64,000 bases of DNA from Conchocele bisecta (taxonomy: Eukaryota; Mollusca; Bivalvia; Lucinida; Thyasiridae): positions 78,238,447 through 78,302,446 of the forward strand of contig CM055265.1 in the NCBI GenBank assembly GCA_029237695.1, in the 5' to 3' direction. The position numbers and the translations under genes were made by a program. Positions 53,461-62,328 of the stretch are shown piece by piece (positions within the stretch are counted from its first letter, which is position 1; the number at the start of each line of letters is the position of its first letter). The notes below the pieces were generated by a model. The model was not told the DNA's origin and searched no databases. It saw only the letters and a program-made list of their open reading frames with translations.

Positions 53461-54291
53461 TACTGAACAAGTAAAGAAACGCTACAGTTTTCAAATTCCT
53501 AACATTTGAATTATGTGCATTAACCACTACACACAACAATTGTCGCCTGCTGTTGTTTTTATATCTTGCCGTATTTCTCAATAAAAACATGGTTTGACAG
53601 CATTTCAGAATCATTTCCAATGGAAATGATTCTGAAGTGCTGTCAAAGCATGTTGTAAATTATTCTAAAGTGGAAAATAGAAAATAAACAGCAGACGACG
53701 AAAAATTAAGGTAGAGGTGTAAGGGTTAATATGCATAATGGGTGTATATTCTGAGACGGGCCGAATCGCTTGAATAATTTGGCGAATAAGAAATAAACGT
53801 ACGATGTTTATATTACACACGTGCGAACATGCATTCGTTGGTGGAGTACAGTAAGATATTCCGACAAATTCTGATTTCTGCTACATCAAGCGGATGAGTT
53901 TGAGGGTACTTTCAAGATTATCGGATAGACGCTTACGTCAATGACGCCAACAGCCAGAGACGTTAGATTTGTGACAGACACTTGTCATTGACTGGTGGAA
54001 CACATCCCACAACGTGCTATATGTCGGTTGGTTGGGTCAATGTGTAGATAAAGTCCAATGTTAATAAATTCCACACAAGTTTGTGCTATAAATTGAAACT
54101 TGAATTTTTCAACCCCCATGGTATTCAACGACACATACAGAGCAAATTACGTCAGTTAACAATAGTGTTTTGTATGGTTATAGAGGGATGGTACACCAAC
54201 AATAAAATATCCAATTGGAATAAAACACGGTTATTGATTTGATAATAATATAGTATAATTATGTATGTAGCATTACTTTTTTTGTTCAGTA
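53461..54291. mobile_element. Mariner-like TIR element without transposase
   Basis: The left end TACTGAACAAGTAAAGAAAC and the complement of the right end (TACTGAACAAAAAAAGTAAT) match each other and resemble the ends of the Tc1 copy at 35241. TA flanks both. The interior has no ORF and no DDE motif, so it is a non-autonomous derivative. A family A MITE sits inside. Confidence 0.65.
53520..53729. repeat. Family A MITE nested in the mariner-like element
   Basis: TTAACCACTACACACAACAA to TAGAGGTGTAAGGGTTAA; part of the right arm is deleted. Confidence 0.75.
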
Positions 54292-54379
54292 TATATTTCG
54301 TGAAAATTATTTTAGATTTTTTTGTTTGCTAAATTATAAATATAATGTTGGTGTGATTTTTCACAACGACTTCTCTTTG

Positions 54380-54520
54380 AAATATGCAACAATTTTAATA
54401 GACAAATAACAAAAATATCGTCTTTTAAAAAATGTGTACCCATAAAGGGTAACATTTTTTAAAAGACGTTATTTTTATTTATTTATTTTATTATTAAAGG
54501 TGTATTCCGAATGTAAGAAA
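54380..54520. repeat. AT-rich palindrome, family I related
   Basis: ATCGTCTTTTAAAAAATGTG and its complement surround CCCATAAAGGG; AAAGGTGTATTCCGAATGTA at the end is the family I right arm. Confidence 0.5.
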
Positions 54521-54865
54521 TTTATCAAATCATCATTTTCTGTAATGTTTCAACTACATGTACTTGTCATAGTGTATGGTATCCCACAAACTGGCTCAAA
54601 TGATGTTTGGTCATGAAACACAATACCTTGGAGTACCTGTATTAAGCATTGTTGTGATCTAAGTTTGCGATCGGAGCAGTCGACGAGTCTATAGTCATTG
54701 AATAATATGTCTCCACTTGGTCTGAATTTGTGCGATTAATCACATTAAATAGTATTGAAGTTTGGATGAGATGTATATTTGAATGATTTTCAATTTTATA
54801 TTTCCGGTTGCTCCCACCCATGACTGGGACTGGAGCTTCTCCCTGTGTAATACAATAAGGGGATT
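54521..54865. other. Unassigned stretch
   Basis: No gene or named repeat. Confidence 0.3.
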
Positions 54866-54867
54866 TG

Positions 54868-55115
54868 AAATTGGCCGTGATTTGAGAAATAGGGCTTATG
54901 GGTTTTGCGACCAGTGTAAATCCAGATCAGCCTGTGCTTTCGCACAGGCTGATCAGGATCTGCACTGTTCAGTATTCCATCAATGAAACACCCGTCACGC
55001 TTGTAACAAACAATATAGATAATTATCATTTTATTATAGATATTTTATCAGGAGCTAAACTGGTAACAAATGCAATAAATCCCATTTCTGCAGTCACAGC
55101 CACAAATGTGCAAGA
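54868..55115. repeat. Family E element
   Basis: GATTTGAGAAATAGGGCTTA, a perfect CAGCCTGTGCTTTCGCACAG hairpin, to CATTTCTGCAGTCACAGCCA. Confidence 0.7.
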
Positions 55116-55159
55116 ATGCTGTTGTACCACGTTTCTTCGATCACCATATTCTTCTATTT

Positions 55160-55300
55160 ATTTCTTTGTTTATTGTGATAAATGGGACTTACAATGTCTG
55201 TGGCCAGTGTAGCTCCTGATCTACTGGCACACACCCCTGTGATATATTACACTGTTAGAAGCATGAGGAGTGTTACACTGACTGAATGGCAAACAGATCT
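55160..55300. repeat. Family E left part
   Basis: GATAAATGGGACTTACAATG, GGCCAGTGTAGCTCCTGATC, to GACTGAATGGCAAACAG. Confidence 0.6.
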
Positions 55301-55335
55301 TGGGGTTTTACATTCATTTAAGATCAAGGTCATAT

Positions 55336-55515
55336 ATGTGGCTGTGACTGGAGAAATGGGGCTTATGGGTTTGCGACCAGTGTAGATCCAGATCAGACTG
55401 TGCTTTCGCACAGTCTGATCAGGATCTACACTGATCGCCATTCCATCCCACCATGATTCTATCACGCAATATAAATCGTTATCAGACTACACGAGTGTTC
55501 AATTTGATCAGAAGC
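55336..55515. repeat. Family E element, right end cut
   Basis: GTGGCTGTGACTGGAGAAAT, a CAGACTGTGCTTTCGCACAG hairpin, then GATCAGAAGCTACATTGAT. Confidence 0.65.
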
Positions 55516-55524
55516 TACATTGAT

Positions 55525-55652
55525 CCCCAATAGTCGTCTGCTGCTGTATTATGTTTTGGCTCTTCTCTCAGTAAAAACATGATTTGTCAGCATTTTAGAA
55601 TCATTTCCAATAGAAAGTGCTGTCAAATTTCTATTGAGCATTGTAAGGGTTA
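55525..55652. repeat. Family A, internally deleted
   Basis: GTCGTCTGCTGCTGTATTAT, TTTAGAATCATTTCCAATAG and GCATTGTAAGGGTTAA. Confidence 0.6.
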
Positions 55653-55751
55653 ATATATGTAATATTCTTAACACATCTTTGATACATTTTCGAGTTTTGT
55701 TTCTGCATTTACACAGCACATGGGCAATGTATGGAGATGAGGATGTGATAA

Positions 55752-55830
55752 CACAGTTAGATCACATTCGTCGATAAAGCTCGCGGATTATCTCCTCGTA
55801 TATGGCGGACGAACCGTGATCTAACTGTGG
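55752..55830. repeat. Short inverted-repeat element
   Basis: ACACAGTTAGATCAC and GTGATCTAACTGTG enclose about 50 bases with CTCGCGGATTATCTCC and ATATGGCGGACGAA. One copy only. Confidence 0.5.
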
Positions 55831-56044
55831 CATGAACAAATTGCATAAGAAACTCTGCATAGCCTCAATAAGGTATTTAGTACGGTGTAGGTACAAAATA
55901 TCAGGTACGCATGACAAACATTACCCACCATGGTATATTGGCCAACATTGTTTGGCAATGATACATCACCTGACCCCAGGCCGTCTTTGTGGTCAGCCAA
56001 GGTCTCCATAGGTGCAAGATTATCTTTATTACAAGGTAGCAGAA

Positions 56045-56525
56045 GTATGTATGTGACTGGAGAAATGTGGCTGATGGGATTTGTGCCCAGTGTAGCTCCT
56101 GATCAAATTGGACTCATGTAGCCTGGCAATGATGTATGTTGCTGGTTAGATTAACCCTTTCAACACCAAGTAACTTAATAGGATGTTCCATGCCAATGTT
56201 TCACGCTATTTCATTAATTTTGTTCATTCAAATTATCCCATTCTTCTAAAAGGGTAATCTGTACGACGTTTAAAATTATTAACAAACAGTGGAGATCCTG
56301 ATGAGACGGCTCGTTACGAGCCGGCTCATCTGGATCTGCACTGTTTGCAAACATTGTCTCTATAGAGGTCTGTGGTGTTGAAAGGGTTAAGAAGCATGAT
56401 GGATGTTTTTGATGGAATTGCGAACAGTGCAGATCCTGATCAGACTGTGCGGATGCACAGGCTGATCTGGATCTACACTGGTCACAAAACCCGTAAGACC
56501 CATTTCTCCAGTCAGTCGCATATCA
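56045..56525. repeat. Family E element split by family B
   Basis: GTGACTGGAGAAATGTGGCT and, after the insert, GAAGCATGATGGATGTTTTT to CATTTCTCCAGTCAGTCGCA. Confidence 0.75.
56151..56390. repeat. TTAA-flanked MITE, family B, young copy in family E
   Basis: 240 bases, nearly identical to 25755-25994. It opens the family E sequence between GTTAGA and GAAGCATG. Confidence 0.85.
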
Positions 56526-56692
56526 AAATATAGCGGCCAACTTCCTGTTCACTTTCCACTCACAATCCCTACCCATGTTAGTCGGGTGTAATAATTATTT
56601 GAATTTCTTGGTATGTATGCAGTATATGCATGTAATAGTGTCACCCCTGCACCCTGATCAGTTTCCGCTTACATGGATGTAGTATATATATA

Positions 56693-56995
56693 TAGACTAT
56701 TTCACCAACATTGCAAAGTATACTTGTCTATCAAAGTATACTTTGAGCGAGAAATTTTCAATTTTAGGATAAATTTATTAATTTTTATTATACTGAATTT
56801 ATTACATTATCACAGCCATTTTGGCTGTGATAATGTAATAAATTCAGTATAATAATTCTGATTACTTTTAATCATCAAATATATGCAGTCGTTAGTTCTA
56901 TATGATATAATGCATTTCGGGAAAAATAAATGATTACTCCCTCAAAGTATTCTTTGCTAGATAAGTATACTTTGCAATGTTGGTGAAATAGGCTA
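56693..56995. repeat. Family D MITE
   Basis: AGACTATTTCACCAACATTG to GGTGAAATAGGCTA with CTG following; the left TAGCC has mutated to TAGAC. Confidence 0.75.
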
Positions 56996-57196
56996 CTGGT
57001 CTGGGAGTAGATTGATTCCGTTATGGTGATTTTCTCACAGGGTTGTGAATCTGTGAGTAACACAATAGGTATTCCACAAATATTCGTGGTATTTAAAGCC
57101 ACCTTTATTTGAATGATTCTATACCGTGGTTAATCAATGATAGTAATTTCCAAAATGTTGTCCCATATACCCGAGAAATATCAAGTACACAAGCAT

Positions 57197-57575
57197 TTTA
57201 ATAGGTTGTCAAAAAACAGGGGCCCGTTTCACTAAACTTTGTACGAATACAAATGTTCGTAAGCGCAAATTTAGGATCGTCGGAAATTTTGATTGATGGA
57301 TTTACATTTATTGAGCATAGGCTGCATATGCAGCCTACGCTCAATAAATGTAAATCCAATAATTGTTTACAAGAAAACATTCTTAATGTGAAATTTACAG
57401 ACTATCATAATTTTGCACTTACGAACATTTTAGTCGTACAAAGTTTAGTGAAACAGCCCCCAGGATGCTTGTATTCTTGATATTGCTCAGATATATGGGA
57501 CACCATTTTGTCTACAAGCATCCTGTTTTTTGACAACCTATTGAAAAACGGGATGCTTGTATACTTGAAAATAAA
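57197..57575. repeat. Palindrome interrupted by family C
   Basis: AATAGGTTGTCAAAAAACAG at the left pairs with CTGTTTTTTGACAACCTATT at about 57522-57541, and GGATGCTTGTATTCTTGA with its complement. It was one hairpin before the family C element opened it. Confidence 0.6.
57219..57462. repeat. Family C MITE with CAG duplication
   Basis: GGGCCCGTTTCACTAAACTT to GTTTAGTGAAACAGCCCC. CAG stands on both sides, and removing the element plus one CAG restores AAAAAACAGGATGCTTG, the sequence of the other arm of the host palindrome. Confidence 0.85.
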
Positions 57576-57622
57576 AAATAAACAGCAGACGACAACATTT
57601 AATTCAGTGTAACTGTAACAGT
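57570..57622. repeat. Family A right end
   Basis: AAACAGCAGACGACAACATT and TTAATTCAGTGTAACTG to TTAA. Confidence 0.5.
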
Positions 57623-57890
57623 TAATCACAAGGAAGATGTTCTTACGGTATGCTGAATTTTGATTGACTATAACACATTAGGCGAAATATCTAAATATTT
57701 AGGTTTAAATATCAAAGACCGAGATCAAAGTTTACGCTAACCACAAGAATTTCACTAACATATTTCATTATTCCATTGTCTGCTGGTGGTGCATCACTGT
57801 TCTTTCTTTAGCTTCTAAATACCGATGTCAGCTAACTGAAGTAAAAAAAAAAAATTCCGAACAAATGTGGGGACATTTTAATCCTCTCGA
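57623..57890. other. Unassigned stretch
   Basis: No gene or named repeat. Confidence 0.3.
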
Positions 57891-57961
57891 TGATTTTATT
57901 TCTCCATGAAGGTGTATGTTGTTACCACTCATTTAAAGTCTCGTTGAGATGAGATGAGACA

Positions 57962-58240
57962 CTTTAACCCTTAGAATGTGGGAAATATTATTGTCGTCTA
58001 CTGTTGTTTTTATAATTTGTCGCCTTTCTGAATACCAGATGGCCGCGGCCCGCATGTCGAGCCCGCTGAGGCATTTGATGGTATTTTTAAAAACTTTAAC
58101 GCAGATTTCGGACGGACGGACGAACGCACGGACACCCGGACATCATTTTGATCACTATGTCTCGCTTTCCGCAAGCGGTCTCGACAAAAATCATGGTTTA
58201 ACAGCACTTTAGAATCATTTTCATTGGTATTTTAATATTA
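57962..58240. repeat. Family A MITE opened by another insertion
   Basis: TTTAACCCTTAGAATGTGGG and GTCGTCTACTGTTGTTTTTA at the left, then about 150 bases with CGGACGGACGGACGAACGCA, then ATGGTTTAACAGCACTTTAG. The insert carries CTCGCTTTCCGCAAGCGGTC near its right end. Confidence 0.55.
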
Positions 58241-58249
58241 TTTTTATTT

Positions 58250-59238
58250 TTAGCTCACCTGAGCGAAGCTCATGAGAGCTATTGTTACCACAATGTGTCT
58301 GTCGTCCGTCGTCCGTGAACATTTTCAAACGTCTTCTCCTCGGTAACCATTGGGCCTATAGTCACCAAACTTCATGGTCATGGTCCTTAGGTAGGGGGAT
58401 TACAAAATTGTTAAAATGACGTCATTACATAATCCAAGATGGCCACCATCTAAAAATAGCACAAATTCTTAAAAAATCTTCTTCTCAAGAACCGCCAACC
58501 GGATTTCAACAAAACTTGGTAGGAATGATCGATGTACAATGCTCTTTCAAAGTTGTTAAAATGGTGACCCCGCGGTCAAAAATGGGCGTGGCCCATGGGG
58601 TCAAATTTTATTTTTGACCGAATATGGTCATGTCATATATCAAATCGAAGGTATCAACGAGGCGATCACTCTGGTGCATTTTTTGTCGAAATCGAATGGT
58701 TATGTCATCCAAGATGGCCGCCGAAAGGTCAAAAGGTGGTTTTTTTATTAGAGATTTTTAAATTCTTCTTCACACAAACCGCTTGGCCCATGGTGGCCAA
58801 ACTTCACAGTTATGGTCCATGTGACCCCGAGGTCAAAAATGGGCATGGCCCGTGGGGTCAAATTTTATTTTTGACCGAATATGCTCATGTCATATATCAA
58901 ATTGAAGGTATCGGTGAGACGATTGCTCTGGTGCAATATTTGTCGGAATCTGATGATTATGTCATCCATGATGGCCGCCAAAATGTCCATTTATTCAAAT
59001 TTTGAACGTCTTTTTCTCAGGAACCACATGGCCGATGCTGGCCAAACTTCATAGTAAGTTAAGATCCTTAGGTGAAGCATTTTCAGATTTGGTAAAATGA
59101 GTCATCGCTTAATCCAAGATGACCGCCATCTAAAAATAGCACAATTTTTTTAAAACGCATATGAACTCAATGTCACATTCTCCTCTGGTGTTCATGGAGT
59201 CAGGTGAGCGAATTAGGGCCATCATGGCCCTCTTGTTG
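58250..59238 (+). repeat. AGCTCACCTGAGCG interspersed element
   Basis: About 990 bases bounded by TAGCTCACCTGAGCGAAGCT and GTCAGGTGAGCGAATTAGGG, with GGGCCATCATGGCCCTC at the end. Internal units recur: GGTCAAAAATGGGCGTGGCC at 58575 and GGTCAAAAATGGGCATGGCC at 58831, each followed by ATTTTATTTTTGACCGAATA, so there is an internal duplication of about 256 bases. The + strand ORF at 58595-59005 crosses this duplication and has no domain. It is of a type I associate with bivalve genomes. Superfamily not known to me. Confidence 0.65.
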
Positions 59239-59239
59239 T

Positions 59240-59315
59240 TATTTCTTAACGACAGTATATGTTGTGACTATTCATTTGAACCGTCTCGACAAGATGGTTC
59301 AAATGTATTGAACGC
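59240..59315. repeat. Family I core fragment
   Basis: ATATGTTGTGACTATTCATT and CGTCTCGACAAGATGG. Confidence 0.5.
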
Positions 59316-59329
59316 CAAATCTACATAAA

Positions 59330-59715
59330 ACTCAAATAATTAATGCTAGCTGATTTAGAGAGCTCTTCAAATGTAATAGAGCTAGCTTGAAGTGAATTAG
59401 AGCTAGCATTAAATCAATTAGAGCTAGCTCTAAATTATTTGGAGAGATCAAAAAGACATATACTTAATGTTCTCTTAAAATCAATTTGAGCTAGGTCTAA
59501 TTCACGTCAAGCTAGCTCTAAATGATTTAAAGAGAGCATGAATTAGACAGGCTTTTAGAGCTAGCTCAAATTGATTTAGAGATAGCTCAACATTAATTTG
59601 AGAGCTCTTCAAATGAATTGAGCTAGCTCCAAATGTATTGTAGCTAGCTATAAATAAATTTGAGCTAGCTCTAAATAATTGAAGCTAGCTCTAATTATTT
59701 AGAGATAGCATTAAC
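59330..59715. repeat. AGCTAGCT palindrome array
   Basis: About 18 occurrences of AGCTAG(C/G/A) words joined by AAATNAATT-like spacers, in both orientations, with units of roughly 20-24 bases (for example TTAGAGCTAGCTCTAAAT). Spacing is irregular and units are diverged, so it is not a simple minisatellite. Confidence 0.75.
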
Positions 59716-60052
59716 TAGAGAAAGTGAGCAGGCGCTCGCCTTTATCCCCGGCCGCTGCCTCGAGCGACAAATAAAATTTTGAACGCGGACGGACAAACGG
59801 ACAAACGGACAAACGGACGTACCAACATTTTGGGTTGATGGGGTATTTCCATTGTTTGAAGAACAAAGAAAAAGCCCCTAAACATCAATATAATTTAGGA
59901 GCTTACGGAATAAATCAAAGGAATCTTTTGTGTTAGGCCACGCCCCTAACCTCTTAAACCGCTGGACGTTGGCCCGGACAGACGGAAGGACGGAAGGACG
60001 GAATTACTAAAACTATATACCCATCGACATACTTCGTATGTCGGGGGTATAA
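59716..60052 (+). repeat. GTGAGCAGACGCTC repeat, longer copy
   Basis: AGTGAGCAGGCGCTCGCCTT, CCCCGGCCGCTGCCTCGAGC, a GGACAAAC triplicate at 59790-59815, then GGACAGACGGAAGGACGG and CTATATACCCATCGACATAC, ending GGGGGTATAAT. Confidence 0.6.
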
Positions 60053-60054
60053 TT

Positions 60055-60166
60055 ATTTGAGTTTATGTATATTTGTCGCGGCATATATTTCTAAGCACAT
60101 ATCAAGACAGATATTTAGGATTTTCCACAAAACAAAATGGGTGTATCCTCAACATCAATGGGTTAA
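60055..60166. repeat. Family I half element next to splice acceptor
   Basis: GGCATATATTTCTAAGCACA, AGGATTTTCCACAAAACAAA, TGTATCCTCAACATCAATGG, then GTTAA. It ends 28 bases before the exon at 60195. Confidence 0.65.
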
Positions 60167-60194
60167 TCTATTAATTGTTTGTTTTTAATTGCAG

Positions 60195-60708
60195 GTCGGA
60201 AACAGAGGTGCAGGTGCCCGTTCCAGTAAAACCATACATCGCAAACAGCAGTCTTCCTGTCAACAGCAGTCTCGCAATGAATAATCTCAACAGGAGTCTC
60301 ATAGCGAATAATCTCAACAGCAGTTTCGCAATGAATAATCTCAACAGTAGTCTCGCAGCGAATAATCTCAACAGCAGTCTTGCAGTTAACAGGAGTGGCA
60401 GTCTCGCAGTGAATAGTATTACCAACAATCTTGTTAATAACAGAAACACTAGTCTTGGAGTGAATAACATCGCGAACAGTTTCACAGCAAATAACAACCT
60501 TGCACTGAACACTAGTCTTGCCTTTGCGCGAAGTTTAGGGAGCGGACTGGTACCGGGCAGCCATCGCGTCACGACGCCCAGTCTACTGGTGAACAGCGGC
60601 ATCGTGGGATTCCCGGTGCACAGTCTAACAGGAACCAGCAGCAGTCTGGGCGTACAAAGAAATCCTGTAAAATTATATCCATGGAAACCAAATATGTATA
60701 TTTTATAA
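60195..60708 (+). CDS. Terminal exon, Asn/Ser/Leu-rich protein tail
   Basis: The acceptor is TTTGTTTTTAATTGCAG, with a good pyrimidine run. One base completes a Lys codon with the AA left by the exon at 5383-5567; then 170 codons follow before TAA at 60706. The start SETEVQVPVPVKPY is followed by a low-complexity stretch built from a nine-residue unit (LNSSLAANN, LNSSFAMNN, LNRSLIANN). A more mixed segment (AFARSLGSGLVPGSHRVTTPSLLVNSGIVGF) and the end VKLYPWKPNMYIL complete it. There is no membrane segment or recognisable domain. NSS/NRS triplets look like glycosylation sites but are a by-product of the repeat, and a nuclear or cytosolic place fits the preceding basic exon better. The codon repeat and ordered flanks look genuinely coding. 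I do not recognise the protein. It could be a lineage-specific tail of a known one. Confidence 0.6.
60257..60390 (+). repeat. 27-bp coding minisatellite in the terminal exon
   Basis: Unit AATAATCTCAACAGCAGTCT plus CGCAGCG-type bases, about five units in frame. Unit variation is mostly at the third to fifth residues. Confidence 0.75.
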
Positions 60709-60801
60709 CTATAAGGAAACGATGACATATATATTTTTTGCACTAATATACTAGTATACATGTAATTGATAGTGAGGGGAGAGGGCAAGGGCTTGTATTG
60801 A
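60709..60801 (+). other. Start of probable 3' untranslated region
   Basis: Follows the stop; AT-rich. No AATAAA signal occurs before the family A MITE. Candidate AATAAA signals appear inside the MITE (about 60960) and at about 62315 and 62356. Confidence 0.35.
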
Positions 60802-61013
60802 TTAACCCTTAGAATGCGGGAACCGAAAATAGTCGTCTGCTGTTAATTCATATTTTGTCTTTTCTCTCAGTAAAAACATGGTTTGGCAGCATTTTAGAAC
60901 CATTTCCATTGGAAATGATTCTAAAGTGCTTCCAAACCAAGTTTTTGATGAGAAAAATGGAAAATAAAAAATATTCAGCAGACGACAAATTAATTCAGCA
61001 TTGTAAGAGTTAA
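60802..61013. repeat. TTAA-flanked MITE, family A, possibly in the 3' UTR
   Basis: TTAACCCTTAGAATGCGGGA to GCATTGTAAGAGTTAA; a strong TTTCCATTGGAAATG hairpin is retained. Confidence 0.75.
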
Positions 61014-61740
61014 AATGCTCTCTAGCCCTTGTAAATGAGGAGCATCATTATTTCAAAACTTGCACAAATGATTATTGACTGCACATAGGTCCTTCTTGTT
61101 CTCAAGTGATGAGTATTATTTACATTTCCCCTTTGTTTAACACATTCCATGTAGAATGCACATGTACCGCCATGTCGGCTAATTCTGCACATCGGCTAAT
61201 GTGCAATTCACGTCAAATTTAGCCTTGCGTATGTCATAATAATATATCTGATTTTGGAATAAACAAGCTGATCAATTGTTACACTGTGGCACAATTTTAT
61301 CACATTCCAATAGTTTGGTAAAAAGTTATTCCGAATATACTGGTTGTCAAAATGTGTAAAATCCTCAGACCCTGCTGATGGAATAGCTGTATTAGTCATA
61401 CATCATACAATTTACATCACTTATTGACGTCCGAACGTTGCGTTTACCTGCACAGACTTCGTTGAATTTCGTTGAATATTCGGGGAATTTTTACTGATTA
61501 TGGCAATGTTGACGAGTTAAATTTGTTTGGAAAGCAGGTGTGCATAATTAGCCGACACCATTGTATGGGTAGAAACTTTCTAAATCATGTTTTTCTGAGA
61601 CATTTTATAATAACATCCATACAGATCCTATAAGGCCATCTTATTTTTTATATGCTCTTTTGAAAGAAAAAGCGGGACTTTTTGCTCACTGAAAGCACAA
61701 ATGTATATTGTTCACACTTACTTGAATAGTCTCGTGGAGA
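61014..61740. other. Unassigned stretch downstream of the gene
   Basis: No gene or named repeat. CATGTCGGCTAATTCTGCAC and GTGCATAATTAGCCGACACC (about 61171 and 61539) are near-complementary, so they may be distant arms of an old element. Confidence 0.35.
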
Positions 61741-61742
61741 TG

Positions 61743-61953
61743 GGGCCCGTTTCACTAAACTTCTTACGACTAAAATGTTCTTAAGTGCAAATTTAAGATC
61801 GTCTGTAAATTTATGGATTTACATTTATTGAGCATAGGCTGCATATGCAGCCTATGCTCAATAAATGTAAATCCATTAATTATTTACAAGAAAACATTGT
61901 TAATTGTGCACTTACGAACATTTTAGTCGTACAAAGTTTAGTGAAACGGCCCC
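61743..61953. repeat. Family C MITE with ATG duplication
   Basis: GGGCCCGTTTCACTAAACTT to GTTTAGTGAAACGGCCCC with ATG on both sides. Confidence 0.8.
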
Positions 61954-62102
61954 ATGGTTTCTATGAATACGTATTAATTGAGAAGAAAATGGAAACAAGA
62001 AAATGTGACCTGTTGCCTATACAAATGCGCCGTTGGTAGACTGGAGCAACTCCAGCCAACTTCTTAACCGGACCCACAGATGGACACACAGTCCAAACAC
62101 TA

Positions 62103-62328
62103 TATTGTATTTATTCTAATAAACGCCCCTGGGGCTATGCAATTTATGGGGATCAAAAACGTCGAAAATGGGATCAAAATATGTTATTTTCACATACAAA
62201 AGCCATTTAAAACAATGTTTTAAATGGCTTTTGTATGTGAAAATAACATGTATAAAACATTGTTTTAAATGGCTTTTGTATGTGAAAATAACACATTTAG
62301 AATGCAAGTATTAGAATAAAGACAGCCA
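62103..62328. repeat. Family K element with duplicated arm
   Basis: GTATTTATTCTAATAAACGC at the left and ATTAGAATAAAGAC at the right. TTTTAAATGGCTTTTGTATG occurs twice in tandem, so one hairpin arm has been copied. Confidence 0.75.

Noticed and set aside
58595..59005. 136-codon + strand ORF
   Set aside because: Covers an internal duplication of the AGCTCACCTGAGCG element; the residues repeat with the DNA and no domain is seen.
60171..60788. 205-codon Leu-rich ORF on the - strand
   Set aside because: It is the exact antisense of the Asn/Ser-repeat exon. Its Leu/Arg richness results from complementing the repeated codons, and the + strand has the splice acceptor and phase match.
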